From an uncultured Collinsella sp. (GTDB lineage: Bacteria > Actinomycetota > Coriobacteriia > Coriobacteriales > Coriobacteriaceae): 5,699 bases of DNA. Each line of letters opens with the position of its first letter. Position 1 is the stretch's first letter. Positions 1 through 5,662 of this stretch are shown here, piece by piece. The notes under the pieces were generated by a model, which was not told the DNA's origin, did not search any database, and saw only the letters and a list, made by a program, of their open reading frames with translations. The position numbers and the translations under genes were made by a program. The stretch lies in NCBI GenBank assembly GCA_902470835.1, contig CABRHR010000116.1, positions 1 through 5,699 on the forward strand, in the 5' to 3' direction.

Positions 1-19
1 AGATGTGTATAAGAGACAG
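1..19 (+). other. Nextera/Tn5 mosaic-end adapter (artefact)
   Basis: The first 19 bases, AGATGTGTATAAGAGACAG, are exactly the Tn5 mosaic-end sequence used in Nextera tagmentation libraries. This is library DNA, not genome. Genomic sequence starts at 20. Any reading frame translated through it carries a false N-terminus. Confidence 0.98.
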
Positions 20-240
20 CCCAGTATCCGCGCACCCGAGCCCGCCAGAATCGCCCACGTGCTGGCATCGCACACTAGCCGCAGCAACGCCACCACGACA
101 GCGCCCGGCCCCGGCAAGATCAGCGGCTGCGCCACCAGCGCCGCCGCGAAGACCCACATGGCAAGCCAAAAGGCGGCAACGGCACCTGCTGCCGCCACCG
201 CCTTCATGCGCTCTGTCATTTGTCGAGCAAACGCACGCAC
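20..240 (-). CDS. ABC transporter permease, NitT/TauT (SsuC/TauC-like), N-terminal fragment
   Basis: This is the first 73 codons of an inner-membrane permease, cut off by the contig end. The proposed start is GTG at 240, with GGAG (247..250) six bases upstream; in-frame ATGs at 219 and 207 are possible but have no clear Shine-Dalgarno. The N-terminus is short and basic, then comes a hydrophobic helix (about residues 14-37). Next is LILPGPGAVV (about 40-49) and a segment ending TWAILAGSGARIL, which matches the usual start of SsuC/TauC permeases (a Pro-rich 'LPxP' motif before the second helix and the SxxR region). The frame is open to the adapter. It follows the substrate-binding protein gene by 3 bases, so the two form one importer; an ATPase gene would be expected further left. 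The signature EAA loop is not in the window, so family assignment rests on the N-terminus and context. Confidence 0.8.
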
Positions 241-243
241 GGG

Positions 244-1302
244 CTACTCCATGTAGTAGAAATCATCAGCCGGGAGCTTGCCGCCCACGGCGCTCGCATC
301 CGCATCGGCCAGCACCTGCAGATACCCACCGAGTGCCGTCTTCATATCCTTCCCCGTCTGGCACACGAGCATGCACCCGGGAATCGCCTTTTCGGCGATC
401 TTGGCGTTGTCCACGATACCGGCATCGACCACGGCTTGTGCCCAGTCCGCCGGCGCCGCGTTGACGGCCTTGACGCTCGCCTCGTGACAGCTCAAGAACT
501 CCGCCACGGCCTCGGGATGCTCCTCGGCAAACGCGCGGCGCACCACGGTCACGCCCGTCAGCAAGCGCGAACCCGTGTCGCCCGCTAGCTCATCCCACAC
601 ATCGGTCAGGCTCACCGGCGCCGACAGCTTGCCCTCGCTCTTGGCGATAGCCGCGGTCTTAAACGGCTCGGGCAGCACGCCCACGGCAGACGGATCGGCC
701 AGCAGCGCCGACAGCACCTCGGTGGGCTCGCTCTTAAACTCGAGCGTCACCTGGCCGGTCAGGCCCGCGCGCTCCAGCAGGTAGTTCATAACATACTCCG
801 GCGTGGTGCCCTTGCCCGTCATGTAGACGGTGCGGCCCGCCAGATCACCAAACGAGGTCACGCCCGCATCGCCCGTCACCACATTCAGCACGCCCAGCGT
901 GTTGATGTCGATGACCTGCACCGCGCCCTCGGTCTTGTTGTAGAGCACGCTCGCCACGTTGGCCGGGACCAGCGCGATATCGACATCGCCCTGAATGACC
1001 TTGGGCACGATCTCGTCGGCGGCGGTGTTGATCGCAAAGTCGAACTCATTGTCCGTCTCGCCGTTTGCGGCCTGGTCCATAAACTGCACCAGACCGATCG
1101 AGGTCGGTCCCTTGAGCGAGGCGACGCGCACCTCGACCGGCTCGGCGGCAGCGCTGCCTGCGGCAGACCCGGCAGCCGAGCCCGCGGCGGACCCGGCACC
1201 GGCAGCCCCGCCGCCACAGCCCGCGAGCGCAAGCGACAACGCGCCCGCGGCGAGCGCCGAGGCAAACCCCCGGCGTGACATCTCAACATCAAACGCGCGC
1301 AT
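244..1302 (-). CDS. ABC transporter substrate-binding lipoprotein, NitT/TauT (NMT1/THI5-like) family
   Basis: A 352-residue extracytoplasmic binding protein that would capture a small solute for the permease encoded just downstream. Residues 1-29 form a lipoprotein signal: a twin-arginine SRRGF at 9-13, a hydrophobic stretch, and lipobox LAGC with Cys29 as the lipidated residue. This suggests Tat export. A low-complexity linker of four GSAA units (37-52) follows. The mature domain starts near 55 and shows typical features of the COG0715-like family: KGPTSIGLVQFMD (64-76), DEIVPKVIQGDVDIALVPAN (96-115), a hinge around INTLGVLNVV (133-142), and VGVLPEPF (207-214). The start is ATG 1302, with AAAGGA (1313..1318) inside the end of the hydrogenase gene; an upstream in-frame extension to 1467 would bury the signal peptide and is rejected. 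The gap to the hydrogenase stop is 2 bases. The substrate cannot be told from sequence: family members bind nitrate, sulfonates, thiamine precursors, riboflavin and others. Confidence 0.92.
   Translation of the reverse strand: MRAFDVEMSRRGFASALAAGALSLALAGCGGGAAGAGSAAGSAAGSAAGSAAAEPVEVRVASLKGPTSIGLVQFMDQAANGETDNEFDFAINTAADEIVPKVIQGDVDIALVPANVASVLYNKTEGAVQVIDINTLGVLNVVTGDAGVTSFGDLAGRTVYMTGKGTTPEYVMNYLLERAGLTGQVTLEFKSEPTEVLSALLADPSAVGVLPEPFKTAAIAKSEGKLSAPVSLTDVWDELAGDTGSRLLTGVTVVRRAFAEEHPEAVAEFLSCHEASVKAVNAAPADWAQAVVDAGIVDNAKIAEKAIPGCMLVCQTGKDMKTALGGYLQVLADADASAVGGKLPADDFYYME
247..250 (-). promoter_or_regulatory. Ribosome binding site deciding the permease start
   Basis: GGAG lies within the last codons of the substrate-binding protein gene (Met-Glu-stop), six bases before the GTG at 240. 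The in-frame ATGs at 219 and 207 have no comparable purine tract, which favours the GTG start and translational coupling. Confidence 0.55.
1147..1194 (-). repeat. Four GSAA codon repeats in lipoprotein linker
   Basis: Four consecutive 12-base units encode Gly-Ser-Ala-Ala at residues 37-52 of the substrate-binding lipoprotein, between the lipidated Cys29 and the folded domain. Codons vary between units, so this is a degenerate repeat. It probably serves as a flexible tether from the membrane and may vary in copy number between strains. Confidence 0.85.
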
Positions 1303-1304
1303 CG

Positions 1305-3101
1305 CTAGCACATCCTTTCGTTGGGCATCGTCCATGCGTGGTGGTCGGTATGCAGCAGTTCCTCTGCCAGCGGCGACAGCGGCTCGCCCAAGAACTCGAG
1401 GTAGCACGCCTGGACATCGGGGTTCTCGTGCGAGAAGCGAATGTCTGCCTTCGCATCCAGGCCCCACAGCACCTGGCCGCGCTCGGCCGCCAGCTCACAG
1501 CCGTCGTGGATGGGCTGACCGCCGCCACCGACGCAGCCGCCCGGGCACGCCATGACCTCGACGAAGTCATAGCTCACGCGGCCATCGCGAATCGCGTCGA
1601 GCAGACGGGCGGCGTTGCCCAGCCCGTGCGCCACGGCGACGCGCACCTTGGTGCCGTCGATATCGGCAACGGCTTCCTTCCAGCCGTCGAGGCCGCGCAC
1701 GTCGGTAAAGAAGTCGGCGTCGGGGTTCTTTCCCGTCACCAGGTAATATGCCGAGCGCACCGCGGCCTCCATCACGCCGCCCGTGGCGCCAAAGATCACG
1801 CCCGCGCCCGTGCCAAAGCCCAGCGGCGTGTCGAGCGGCTCCTCGACGAGCGTGTCCACACTCACATGGTTCGCGCGGATCATGCGCACCATCTCGCGCA
1901 CCGTCAGCGCAACATCTACGTCGGGCGCGCCGTCCTCGCCTACCATGCTCGGCAGCGCGCACTCGGCCTTCTTGGCCGTACACGGCATAACGGACACCAC
2001 GAACAGACGCTCGGGCTCCACGCCCAGCACCTTGGCGTAATAGGTCTTGGCGATGGCGCCAAACATCTGCTGCGGCGATTTGGACGTGGACAGGCTGTCG
2101 ACAAACTCGGGGTAACGCGCCTTCACAAAGCGCACCCAGCCCGGGCAGCAGCTCGTGAACATGGGCCAGCCGCGGCTGTCGCCCTTGCCCAGGCGCTCGA
2201 GCAGCTCGGAGCCCTCCTCCATAATGGTGAGGTCGGCCGAGAAGTCGGTGTCGAACACGTACTCAAAGCCCACACGACGCAGTGCGCAGGCAAGGCGCTC
2301 GACGGCAGCTTCCTCGCGCGAAATGCCGAGCTCCTCGCCCCAGGCGCTGCGCACGGCCGGCGCGATCTGCACCAGAACGATCTTGTCGGGATCGGCGATG
2401 GCGTCAAACACGGTCTCGGTATCGTCGCGCTCGCGCAGCGCGCCCGTCGGGCAATGCGTGATGCACTGACCGCACGCCACGCAATCGGTCTTGCCGATCG
2501 GCGCGCGCCCGCGGGTGCCCACGGCGGTATGCGTGGCGCGGTTGGTCAGGTCCCAAATACCGAGTCCCTGCACGCTTTCGCACACCTTGATGCAGCGCAT
2601 GCACTTGATGCACTTGTCGTTGTCGCGGATGATGGGGAAATCGAAGTCCCAGCCCTCGCGCGCCAGGTGCTGCTCGTACGGCAGATAGAAGATGCCCAGG
2701 TCGTTGGCGATGGTCTGCAGGTTGCAGTTGCCGCTGCGCACACAGCTCGTGCACTGCGAATCATGCTGGGACAGCAGCAGCTGCACGTTGGTGCGACGGG
2801 CCTCGCGGGCCTTGGGGCTGTTGGTGTGGACCACCATGCCGTCGAGCACGTAGTTGTTGCAGGCGGCAACCAGCTGGTCGCAGCCCTCGACCTCGACCAC
2901 GCACACGCGGCAGCCGCCGATTTCGTTTAGATCGCGCAGGTAGCACAGGGTAGGAATCTGGATGCCGACGGACTTGGCCGCATCCAAGATCGTGGTGTGC
3001 TCGGGCACCACGACCTCGCAAGTATCGATCGTGAGCTTGACCATGTTGTGCGCTCCGTTTTCACTGTTGTCGCCGACGGTGGTTTTGTTGAGCTCTACCA
3101 T
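1305..3101 (-). CDS. hydA: [FeFe] hydrogenase, group A, catalytic subunit
   Basis: A 598-residue cytoplasmic hydrogenase that reversibly reduces protons to H2. In order: 2Fe-2S ferredoxin-like domain (Cys53, 64, 67, 81); His-ligated 4Fe-4S site (His113, Cys117, 120, 126); two ferredoxin 4Fe-4S clusters (Cys164/167/170/174 and Cys207/210/213/217); H-cluster domain with TSCCPGW (316-322; Cys318 is the likely proton-relay Cys, Cys319 a ligand), MPCTAKKAE (372-380; Cys374 ligand, Lys377) and ACPGGCVGGGGQP (518-530; Cys519 and Cys523 ligands); then the small-subunit-like C-terminus. All ligands of the Clostridium CpI enzyme appear present, so it should be active once matured by HydEFG (not in this window). 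The start at ATG 3101 has GGAGG eight bases upstream and overlaps the upstream stop by 7 bases. A second ATG at 3044 (MVKLTID) also has a GGAG and would give 579 residues. The partner is the GltD-like flavoprotein encoded upstream, which should supply or accept its electrons. Confidence 0.97.
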   Translation of the reverse strand: MVELNKTTVGDNSENGAHNMVKLTIDTCEVVVPEHTTILDAAKSVGIQIPTLCYLRDLNEIGGCRVCVVEVEGCDQLVAACNNYVLDGMVVHTNSPKAREARRTNVQLLLSQHDSQCTSCVRSGNCNLQTIANDLGIFYLPYEQHLAREGWDFDFPIIRDNDKCIKCMRCIKVCESVQGLGIWDLTNRATHTAVGTRGRAPIGKTDCVACGQCITHCPTGALRERDDTETVFDAIADPDKIVLVQIAPAVRSAWGEELGISREEAAVERLACALRRVGFEYVFDTDFSADLTIMEEGSELLERLGKGDSRGWPMFTSCCPGWVRFVKARYPEFVDSLSTSKSPQQMFGAIAKTYYAKVLGVEPERLFVVSVMPCTAKKAECALPSMVGEDGAPDVDVALTVREMVRMIRANHVSVDTLVEEPLDTPLGFGTGAGVIFGATGGVMEAAVRSAYYLVTGKNPDADFFTDVRGLDGWKEAVADIDGTKVRVAVAHGLGNAARLLDAIRDGRVSYDFVEVMACPGGCVGGGGQPIHDGCELAAERGQVLWGLDAKADIRFSHENPDVQACYLEFLGEPLSPLAEELLHTDHHAWTMPNERMC

Positions 3102-4927
3102 TCCAGGTTCCTCCCTCCGCGGAACGCACCAAAGCCAAAGTGATCGCAACGCAGGCAGCGACTCGCCTCTTGGCGTGCCTCCTCCTCGGTAAGGCCCTGT
3201 TCGACCAGATTCCAATCGTGAATGCGCTCGCCGGCCTCGCGCTCGCCAAGCTCGCAGCGTCCGCACTCATGCTTGCCCTTAAACTGAACGGTCGGCAGCT
3301 CGACCTCGAGCTTGATCTTGTGGTCGAAGCCCAGGTAGTGGTCGATGTTTGCCGAAGCCACGCGGCCGGCATTGATAGCGCGGATGACGGTGGCGGGGCC
3401 GGTCTGGCAGTCGCCGCCGCTAAAGAGGCCATCAAAGTTGGGCACGGCGCCATCCGAATCGGTGACCACGCAGCCCCACTTGCAGGCGATGCCCATGTCC
3501 TCAAACGGCTTGGAATCGATATCCTGGCCAATGGCCACAAACACGCGCTCGCACGGGATGACGCGCTCGGGCGTGGCGGCGGCACGCGGAGCCGGACGAC
3601 CGCGGCGGGGCTCACCGATAATCTGCGGCTGCACGCGCAGGCCGTTCACGCGACCGTCCTCGCCCGTCTCGATAGCGAGCGGAGCCGTCAGCTCCAGCAC
3701 CTCACAGCCCTCGGCCTGGGCACCGGCGATCTCGGCATCCTGGGCCGTCATATCGCAGATGCGGCGGCGGTAGACGATGCTCACCTTGTCGGCTCCGCAG
3801 CGCACGGCAGAGCGAGCCACGTCCATGGCAACGTTGCCGCCGCCGATGACGCACACGCGCTGGCCGCTCAGGTCGGGCAGTTCGTCATCGCCGATGGCGC
3901 GCAGCATCTTGACGGCCGACTCCACGCCGGGCGCCTCTTCGCCCGGAAGGCCGAGCTTCTTGTCACTGTGGGCACCGATGGCCAGGTAGACGGCATCGAA
4001 CTCGTCGCGCAGGCGGGCGAGCTCCTCGCCGCTCACGGAGTGGTCGAGCTCCACGTCGATGCCGGCGCTCAAGATCCAGTCGATCTCGGCCTGCAGGCGC
4101 TCGCGCGGCAGGCGGTAGCTGGGGATGCCGTAGCGCAGCATGCCGCCCAAGTGGTGACGCTGCTCAAAGATGGTCACCTTGTGGCCCATCACGGCTAGGT
4201 AGTAGGCACAGGAAAGGCCGGCCGGGCCGCCGCCGATCACGGCGACGCGCTTACCGGTGTTGTCCACTACATGCGGCTTGTGGTCGTTGAGGTCACTGTG
4301 CTCAACGGCAAAACGCTTGAGGGCGAGGATGTTCATGGGGTCATCGACCATGCCACGGCGGCAGTGCATCTCGCAGGGATGCTCGCACACCAGGCCGCAG
4401 ACGAGCGGCAGCGGGTTGTTCTTGCGGATGACCTTGACGGCGTCGGCATAGCGGCCGGCCTCGACGAGCGAAATGTACCCGGGAATGTCGACGTGCGCCG
4501 GGCAGCCCGAGACGCACGGGACGCGGGCCTCGCGGTCAAAACCGCAGGAGTGCTCGCGGATGTGGTGCTCAAAGTCGTCGCGGAAGCCGCGAATGGCCGT
4601 GAGCGCCATGGCGCCGGCCTCGTAGCCGATGGCGCAGTCGCTCGAAAGGTAGATGGTGCGGGCCGTGCGCTCAATCAGGTTGAGCGTGGACTCATCGGCG
4701 CGGCCCTCGAGCACATCGGCGAGCAAATCGCTCAGCGCGCTCAGGCCCACGCGGCAGGGCGTGCACTTGCCACAGCTCTGAGTAGAGCACAGGTTGACGA
4801 GCGCTGCCGTAAACTCAACGGGACACGGGGCGAGCGAACTCACCGCCAAACGGCGTCCGAGCGCATCGTGTAGGTCGTCCATGACGGCTTGGGCGTGGCT
4901 GCGCTCCATTACATGCAGTCGTGCCAT
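3095..4927 (-). CDS. NuoF C-terminal/GltD-like NAD(P)H:FAD iron-sulfur oxidoreductase, hydrogenase partner subunit
   Basis: A 610-residue flavoprotein likely to pass electrons between NAD(P)H and the adjacent hydrogenase. Residues about 36-125 match the 4Fe-4S domain at the end of NuoF (SCGKCTPCRVG at 51-61; fourth ligand Cys98). The FMN/NADH-binding part of NuoF is absent. Residues about 126-195 are the GltD/NfnB-type Fe-S domain (Cys138, 142, 177, 181, 185, 189). An FAD fold follows (VIGGGPAG at 230-237, Glu255), then an inserted NAD(P) fold (VIGGGNVAMDVA at 360-371, YRRR at 386-389, whose arginines suggest NADPH). The FAD closing motif is LFSGGDCQTGPAT (501-513). The tail adds CGRC (555-558) and CLRC (591-594). 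The start is ATG 4927, because GAGGGGATC just before it matches the anti-Shine-Dalgarno well; ATG 4942 would place that site inside the gene. First gene of the operon; its TAG overlaps the hydA start (ATGGTAG). I recall GltD-linked [FeFe] hydrogenases being classed as group A2, but this needs checking. Confidence 0.92.
   Translation of the reverse strand: MARLHVMERSHAQAVMDDLHDALGRRLAVSSLAPCPVEFTAALVNLCSTQSCGKCTPCRVGLSALSDLLADVLEGRADESTLNLIERTARTIYLSSDCAIGYEAGAMALTAIRGFRDDFEHHIREHSCGFDREARVPCVSGCPAHVDIPGYISLVEAGRYADAVKVIRKNNPLPLVCGLVCEHPCEMHCRRGMVDDPMNILALKRFAVEHSDLNDHKPHVVDNTGKRVAVIGGGPAGLSCAYYLAVMGHKVTIFEQRHHLGGMLRYGIPSYRLPRERLQAEIDWILSAGIDVELDHSVSGEELARLRDEFDAVYLAIGAHSDKKLGLPGEEAPGVESAVKMLRAIGDDELPDLSGQRVCVIGGGNVAMDVARSAVRCGADKVSIVYRRRICDMTAQDAEIAGAQAEGCEVLELTAPLAIETGEDGRVNGLRVQPQIIGEPRRGRPAPRAAATPERVIPCERVFVAIGQDIDSKPFEDMGIACKWGCVVTDSDGAVPNFDGLFSGGDCQTGPATVIRAINAGRVASANIDHYLGFDHKIKLEVELPTVQFKGKHECGRCELGEREAGERIHDWNLVEQGLTEEEARQEASRCLRCDHFGFGAFRGGRNLEW
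3110..3114 (-). promoter_or_regulatory. Ribosome binding site of hydA
   Basis: GGAGG within the last codons of the upstream flavoprotein gene, eight bases before ATG 3101. It supports that start over the longer open frame (to 3266) and indicates coupled translation of the two subunits. Confidence 0.75.
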
Positions 4928-4932
4928 AAGAT

Positions 4933-4938
4933 CCCCTC
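4933..4938 (-). promoter_or_regulatory. Ribosome binding site deciding the flavoprotein start
   Basis: GAGGGG, within GAGGGGATC, matches the anti-Shine-Dalgarno partner GAGGTGATC at eight of nine positions. The GAGG core sits seven bases before ATG 4927. This makes ATG 4927 a better start than ATG 4942, whose own upstream sequence (CTGCCAC) is not purine-rich. Confidence 0.75.
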
Positions 4939-4948
4939 TCATGTGGCA

Positions 4949-4968
4949 GCCCGGAGGCGAGGCCGGGC
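4949..4968 (-). promoter_or_regulatory. GC-rich hairpin in the operon leader
   Basis: GCCCGG and CCGGGC form a perfect 6-bp stem with an 8-base loop, ending about 10 bases before the GAGGGG ribosome binding site on the minus strand. No U-tract follows, so it is not a standard terminator. It could affect translation or mRNA stability; this is inference. Confidence 0.4.
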
Positions 4969-5002
4969 GAAATTGCTACACGCAACACACTGACCTAAGA
5001 AG

Positions 5003-5016
5003 TTGTTTGGCAACAA
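5003..5016. promoter_or_regulatory. Candidate CRP/FNR-family operator (TTGTT-N4-AACAA)
   Basis: TTGTTTGGCAACAA is a perfect 5-bp-arm palindrome with a 4-base spacer, about 75 bases upstream of the flavoprotein start. The FNR box is TTGAT-N4-ATCAA, so geometry is identical and each half differs at one position. Rex sites share TTGTT/AACAA but have a longer spacer. A redox or oxygen-sensing regulator would suit a hydrogenase operon. No regulator gene is in the window and no promoter elements fix its position. Confidence 0.3.
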
Positions 5017-5098
5017 TACGGTTCGGCAGGCGGTATGAAACGTCGTCCTCAGCGGTGAAAAAGAACATTACCGCAGATAAATGCCATATTTGATAAAA

Positions 5099-5116
5099 CG
5101 CATTACCCACAATGCG
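5099..5116. repeat. Short perfect inverted repeat CGCATT-N6-AATGCG
   Basis: Six-base arms separated by six bases (ACCCAC) in the intergenic region, between the palindromic element and the presumed promoter. It could be a protein-binding site, but an inverted repeat of this length also arises by chance. Confidence 0.25.
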
Positions 5117-5140
5117 GCACTTGGGGACACTCCTCACTCT

Positions 5141-5282
5141 GGTGCATCGTGGACAGGTTTGTTTGCACCAATCATGAGTTGCGGTGAAATAGGGACTGAA
5201 AAGCCGCTCAAAAGGCCAAAACAGTCCGTATTCCACCGCAACTTCAAGACGTTGGTGCATATGAACCTGTCCCCCTTGCACC
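5141..5282. repeat. Imperfect palindromic element with two inverted 29-nt units (REP/BIME or MITE-like)
   Basis: Two 29-base units lie in opposite orientation at 5141..5169 and 5254..5282. Both have the form GGTGCA, a variable gap, GGACAGGTT, a variable gap, TGCACC, so each is bounded by its own 6-bp inverted ends. Between them is a second pair of arms, 5178..5198 and 5222..5242 (GTTGCGGTG...GGACTG against CAGTCC...CACCGCAAC), matching at 19 of 21 positions, with a 23-base loop that holds a further GCC/GGC pair. The whole can fold into one long hairpin. Just outside, GGGGACA (5123..5129) could pair with TGTCCCC (5268..5274). No transposase is encoded. It abuts the terminator A-tract at 5283. 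The REP/MITE assignment is inference; copy number in the genome is unknown. Confidence 0.75.
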
Positions 5283-5318
5283 AAAAAGGGCTCCGAGCAA
5301 AAACATGCCCGGAGCCCT
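5283..5318 (-). terminator. Rho-independent terminator of the RGG-tail gene
   Basis: On the minus strand, AGGGCTCCG and CGGAGCCCT form a 9-bp GC-rich stem (5287..5295 with 5310..5318; perfect pairing), with a 14-base loop, followed directly by TTTTT (5287..5283). It begins 33 bases after the stop codon at 5352. The A-T closing pair uses the first base of the T-tract. Confidence 0.92.
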
Positions 5319-5351
5319 CTGGTCGCCTCGACTTAGAGCGCGACGCGTATG

Positions 5352-5662
5352 TTACTTGCGCTTGCCGCCGCCGTCACCGGGGCGACGGGAGCTGCCGCCG
5401 CGCTTGCCGCCACGGCCGTTGCCATAGCTGCCACGGTTATCGCGGCCGCCGGCGCGGCCGCCACGGGAGCCGGCCTGGTTGCCGCCGCGACCACCACGGT
5501 AGCCGCCGCGACGCTCTTCGCGGGTATCGTCGTAGTTGCGCCAATCATCGCGGCGATCACGGCTGGCACGCGGATCACGACGATCGCGCGATTCGCCAGA
5601 ACGCCCGGCGCCGCTGCGGGTGCCATTAGCGCGAGCGCCCTCGCGACGCTCGCCACCGCGGC
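5352..5662 (-). CDS. C-terminal fragment of an RGG-rich, probably RNA-binding protein (DEAD-box helicase tail?)
   Basis: The last 102 residues of a protein whose start lies beyond the contig end; the frame is open to the adapter and stops at TAA (5354..5352). The sequence is low complexity, dominated by Arg and Gly with some Asp and Ser, with repeats such as RGGYRGGRGG, SRGGRAGGR and NGRGGKRGG, and ends in GGGKRK. An acidic/basic stretch (about SRDRRDPRASRDRRDDW) precedes them. Such RGG tails are disordered RNA-binding extensions, found at the end of bacterial cold-shock DEAD-box helicases and some RNA-modification or ribonuclease proteins. No enzymatic domain is present here, so the helicase assignment is a guess from the tail type. 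A strong terminator follows. It is transcribed in the same direction as the hydrogenase operon but is separated from it by that terminator. Confidence 0.8.

Larger units (their letters stand above)
4928..5140 (-). promoter_or_regulatory. Leader and promoter-bearing region of the hydrogenase operon
   Basis: About 210 bases without a gene between the palindromic element and the first operon gene. It is visibly AT-richer than the coding DNA on either side and must hold the operon promoter if transcription does not come from the right. I could not find a convincing -35/-10 pair. It contains a perfect 14-bp palindrome (5003..5016), a perfect 6-bp-arm inverted repeat (5099..5116) and a GC-rich hairpin next to the ribosome binding site (4949..4968), each listed separately. 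Confidence 0.45.

Noticed and set aside
1303..1467. Longer start of the substrate-binding protein at 1467
   Set aside because: It would add 55 residues ahead of a clear lipoprotein signal peptide and overlap the hydA C-terminus deeply.
1275..2930. Plus-strand open frame of 551 codons opposite hydA
   Set aside because: It is antisense to a clearly recognised [FeFe] hydrogenase. The long frame results from GC-rich codon bias, and the translation is rich in His, Ala and Arg with no recognisable motif.
3102..3266. Longer hydA start at 3266
   Set aside because: The extra 55 residues are Arg/Gly-rich, overlap the flavoprotein C-terminus in another frame and have no support as part of the hydrogenase fold; a strong ribosome binding site precedes ATG 3101.
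3140..4198. Plus-strand open frame of 352 codons opposite the flavoprotein gene
   Set aside because: Shadow of the GltD-like gene; low-complexity Ala/His/Leu translation without any family motif.
3095..4927. Glutamate synthase small subunit GltD
   Set aside because: The GltD-like part is clear, but the N-terminal NuoF-type Fe-S domain, the extra CxxC pairs and the overlap with hydA, with no GltB-like gene, point to a hydrogenase partner.
5003..5016. Rex (NADH-sensing) operator
   Set aside because: Rex sites have TTGTT/AACAA-type arms, but with about eight bases between them; here the spacer is four, which fits CRP/FNR geometry better.
5141..5282. CRISPR-like repeats of 29 nt
   Set aside because: Only two units exist, in opposite orientation, with internal variation and an inner inverted repeat between them; there is no array or cas gene.
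4976..5284. Minus-strand open frame of 102 codons in the intergenic region
   Set aside because: It starts inside the palindromic element, has no Shine-Dalgarno and crosses both palindromes and the likely promoter region. The composition is unlike that of the neighbouring genes.
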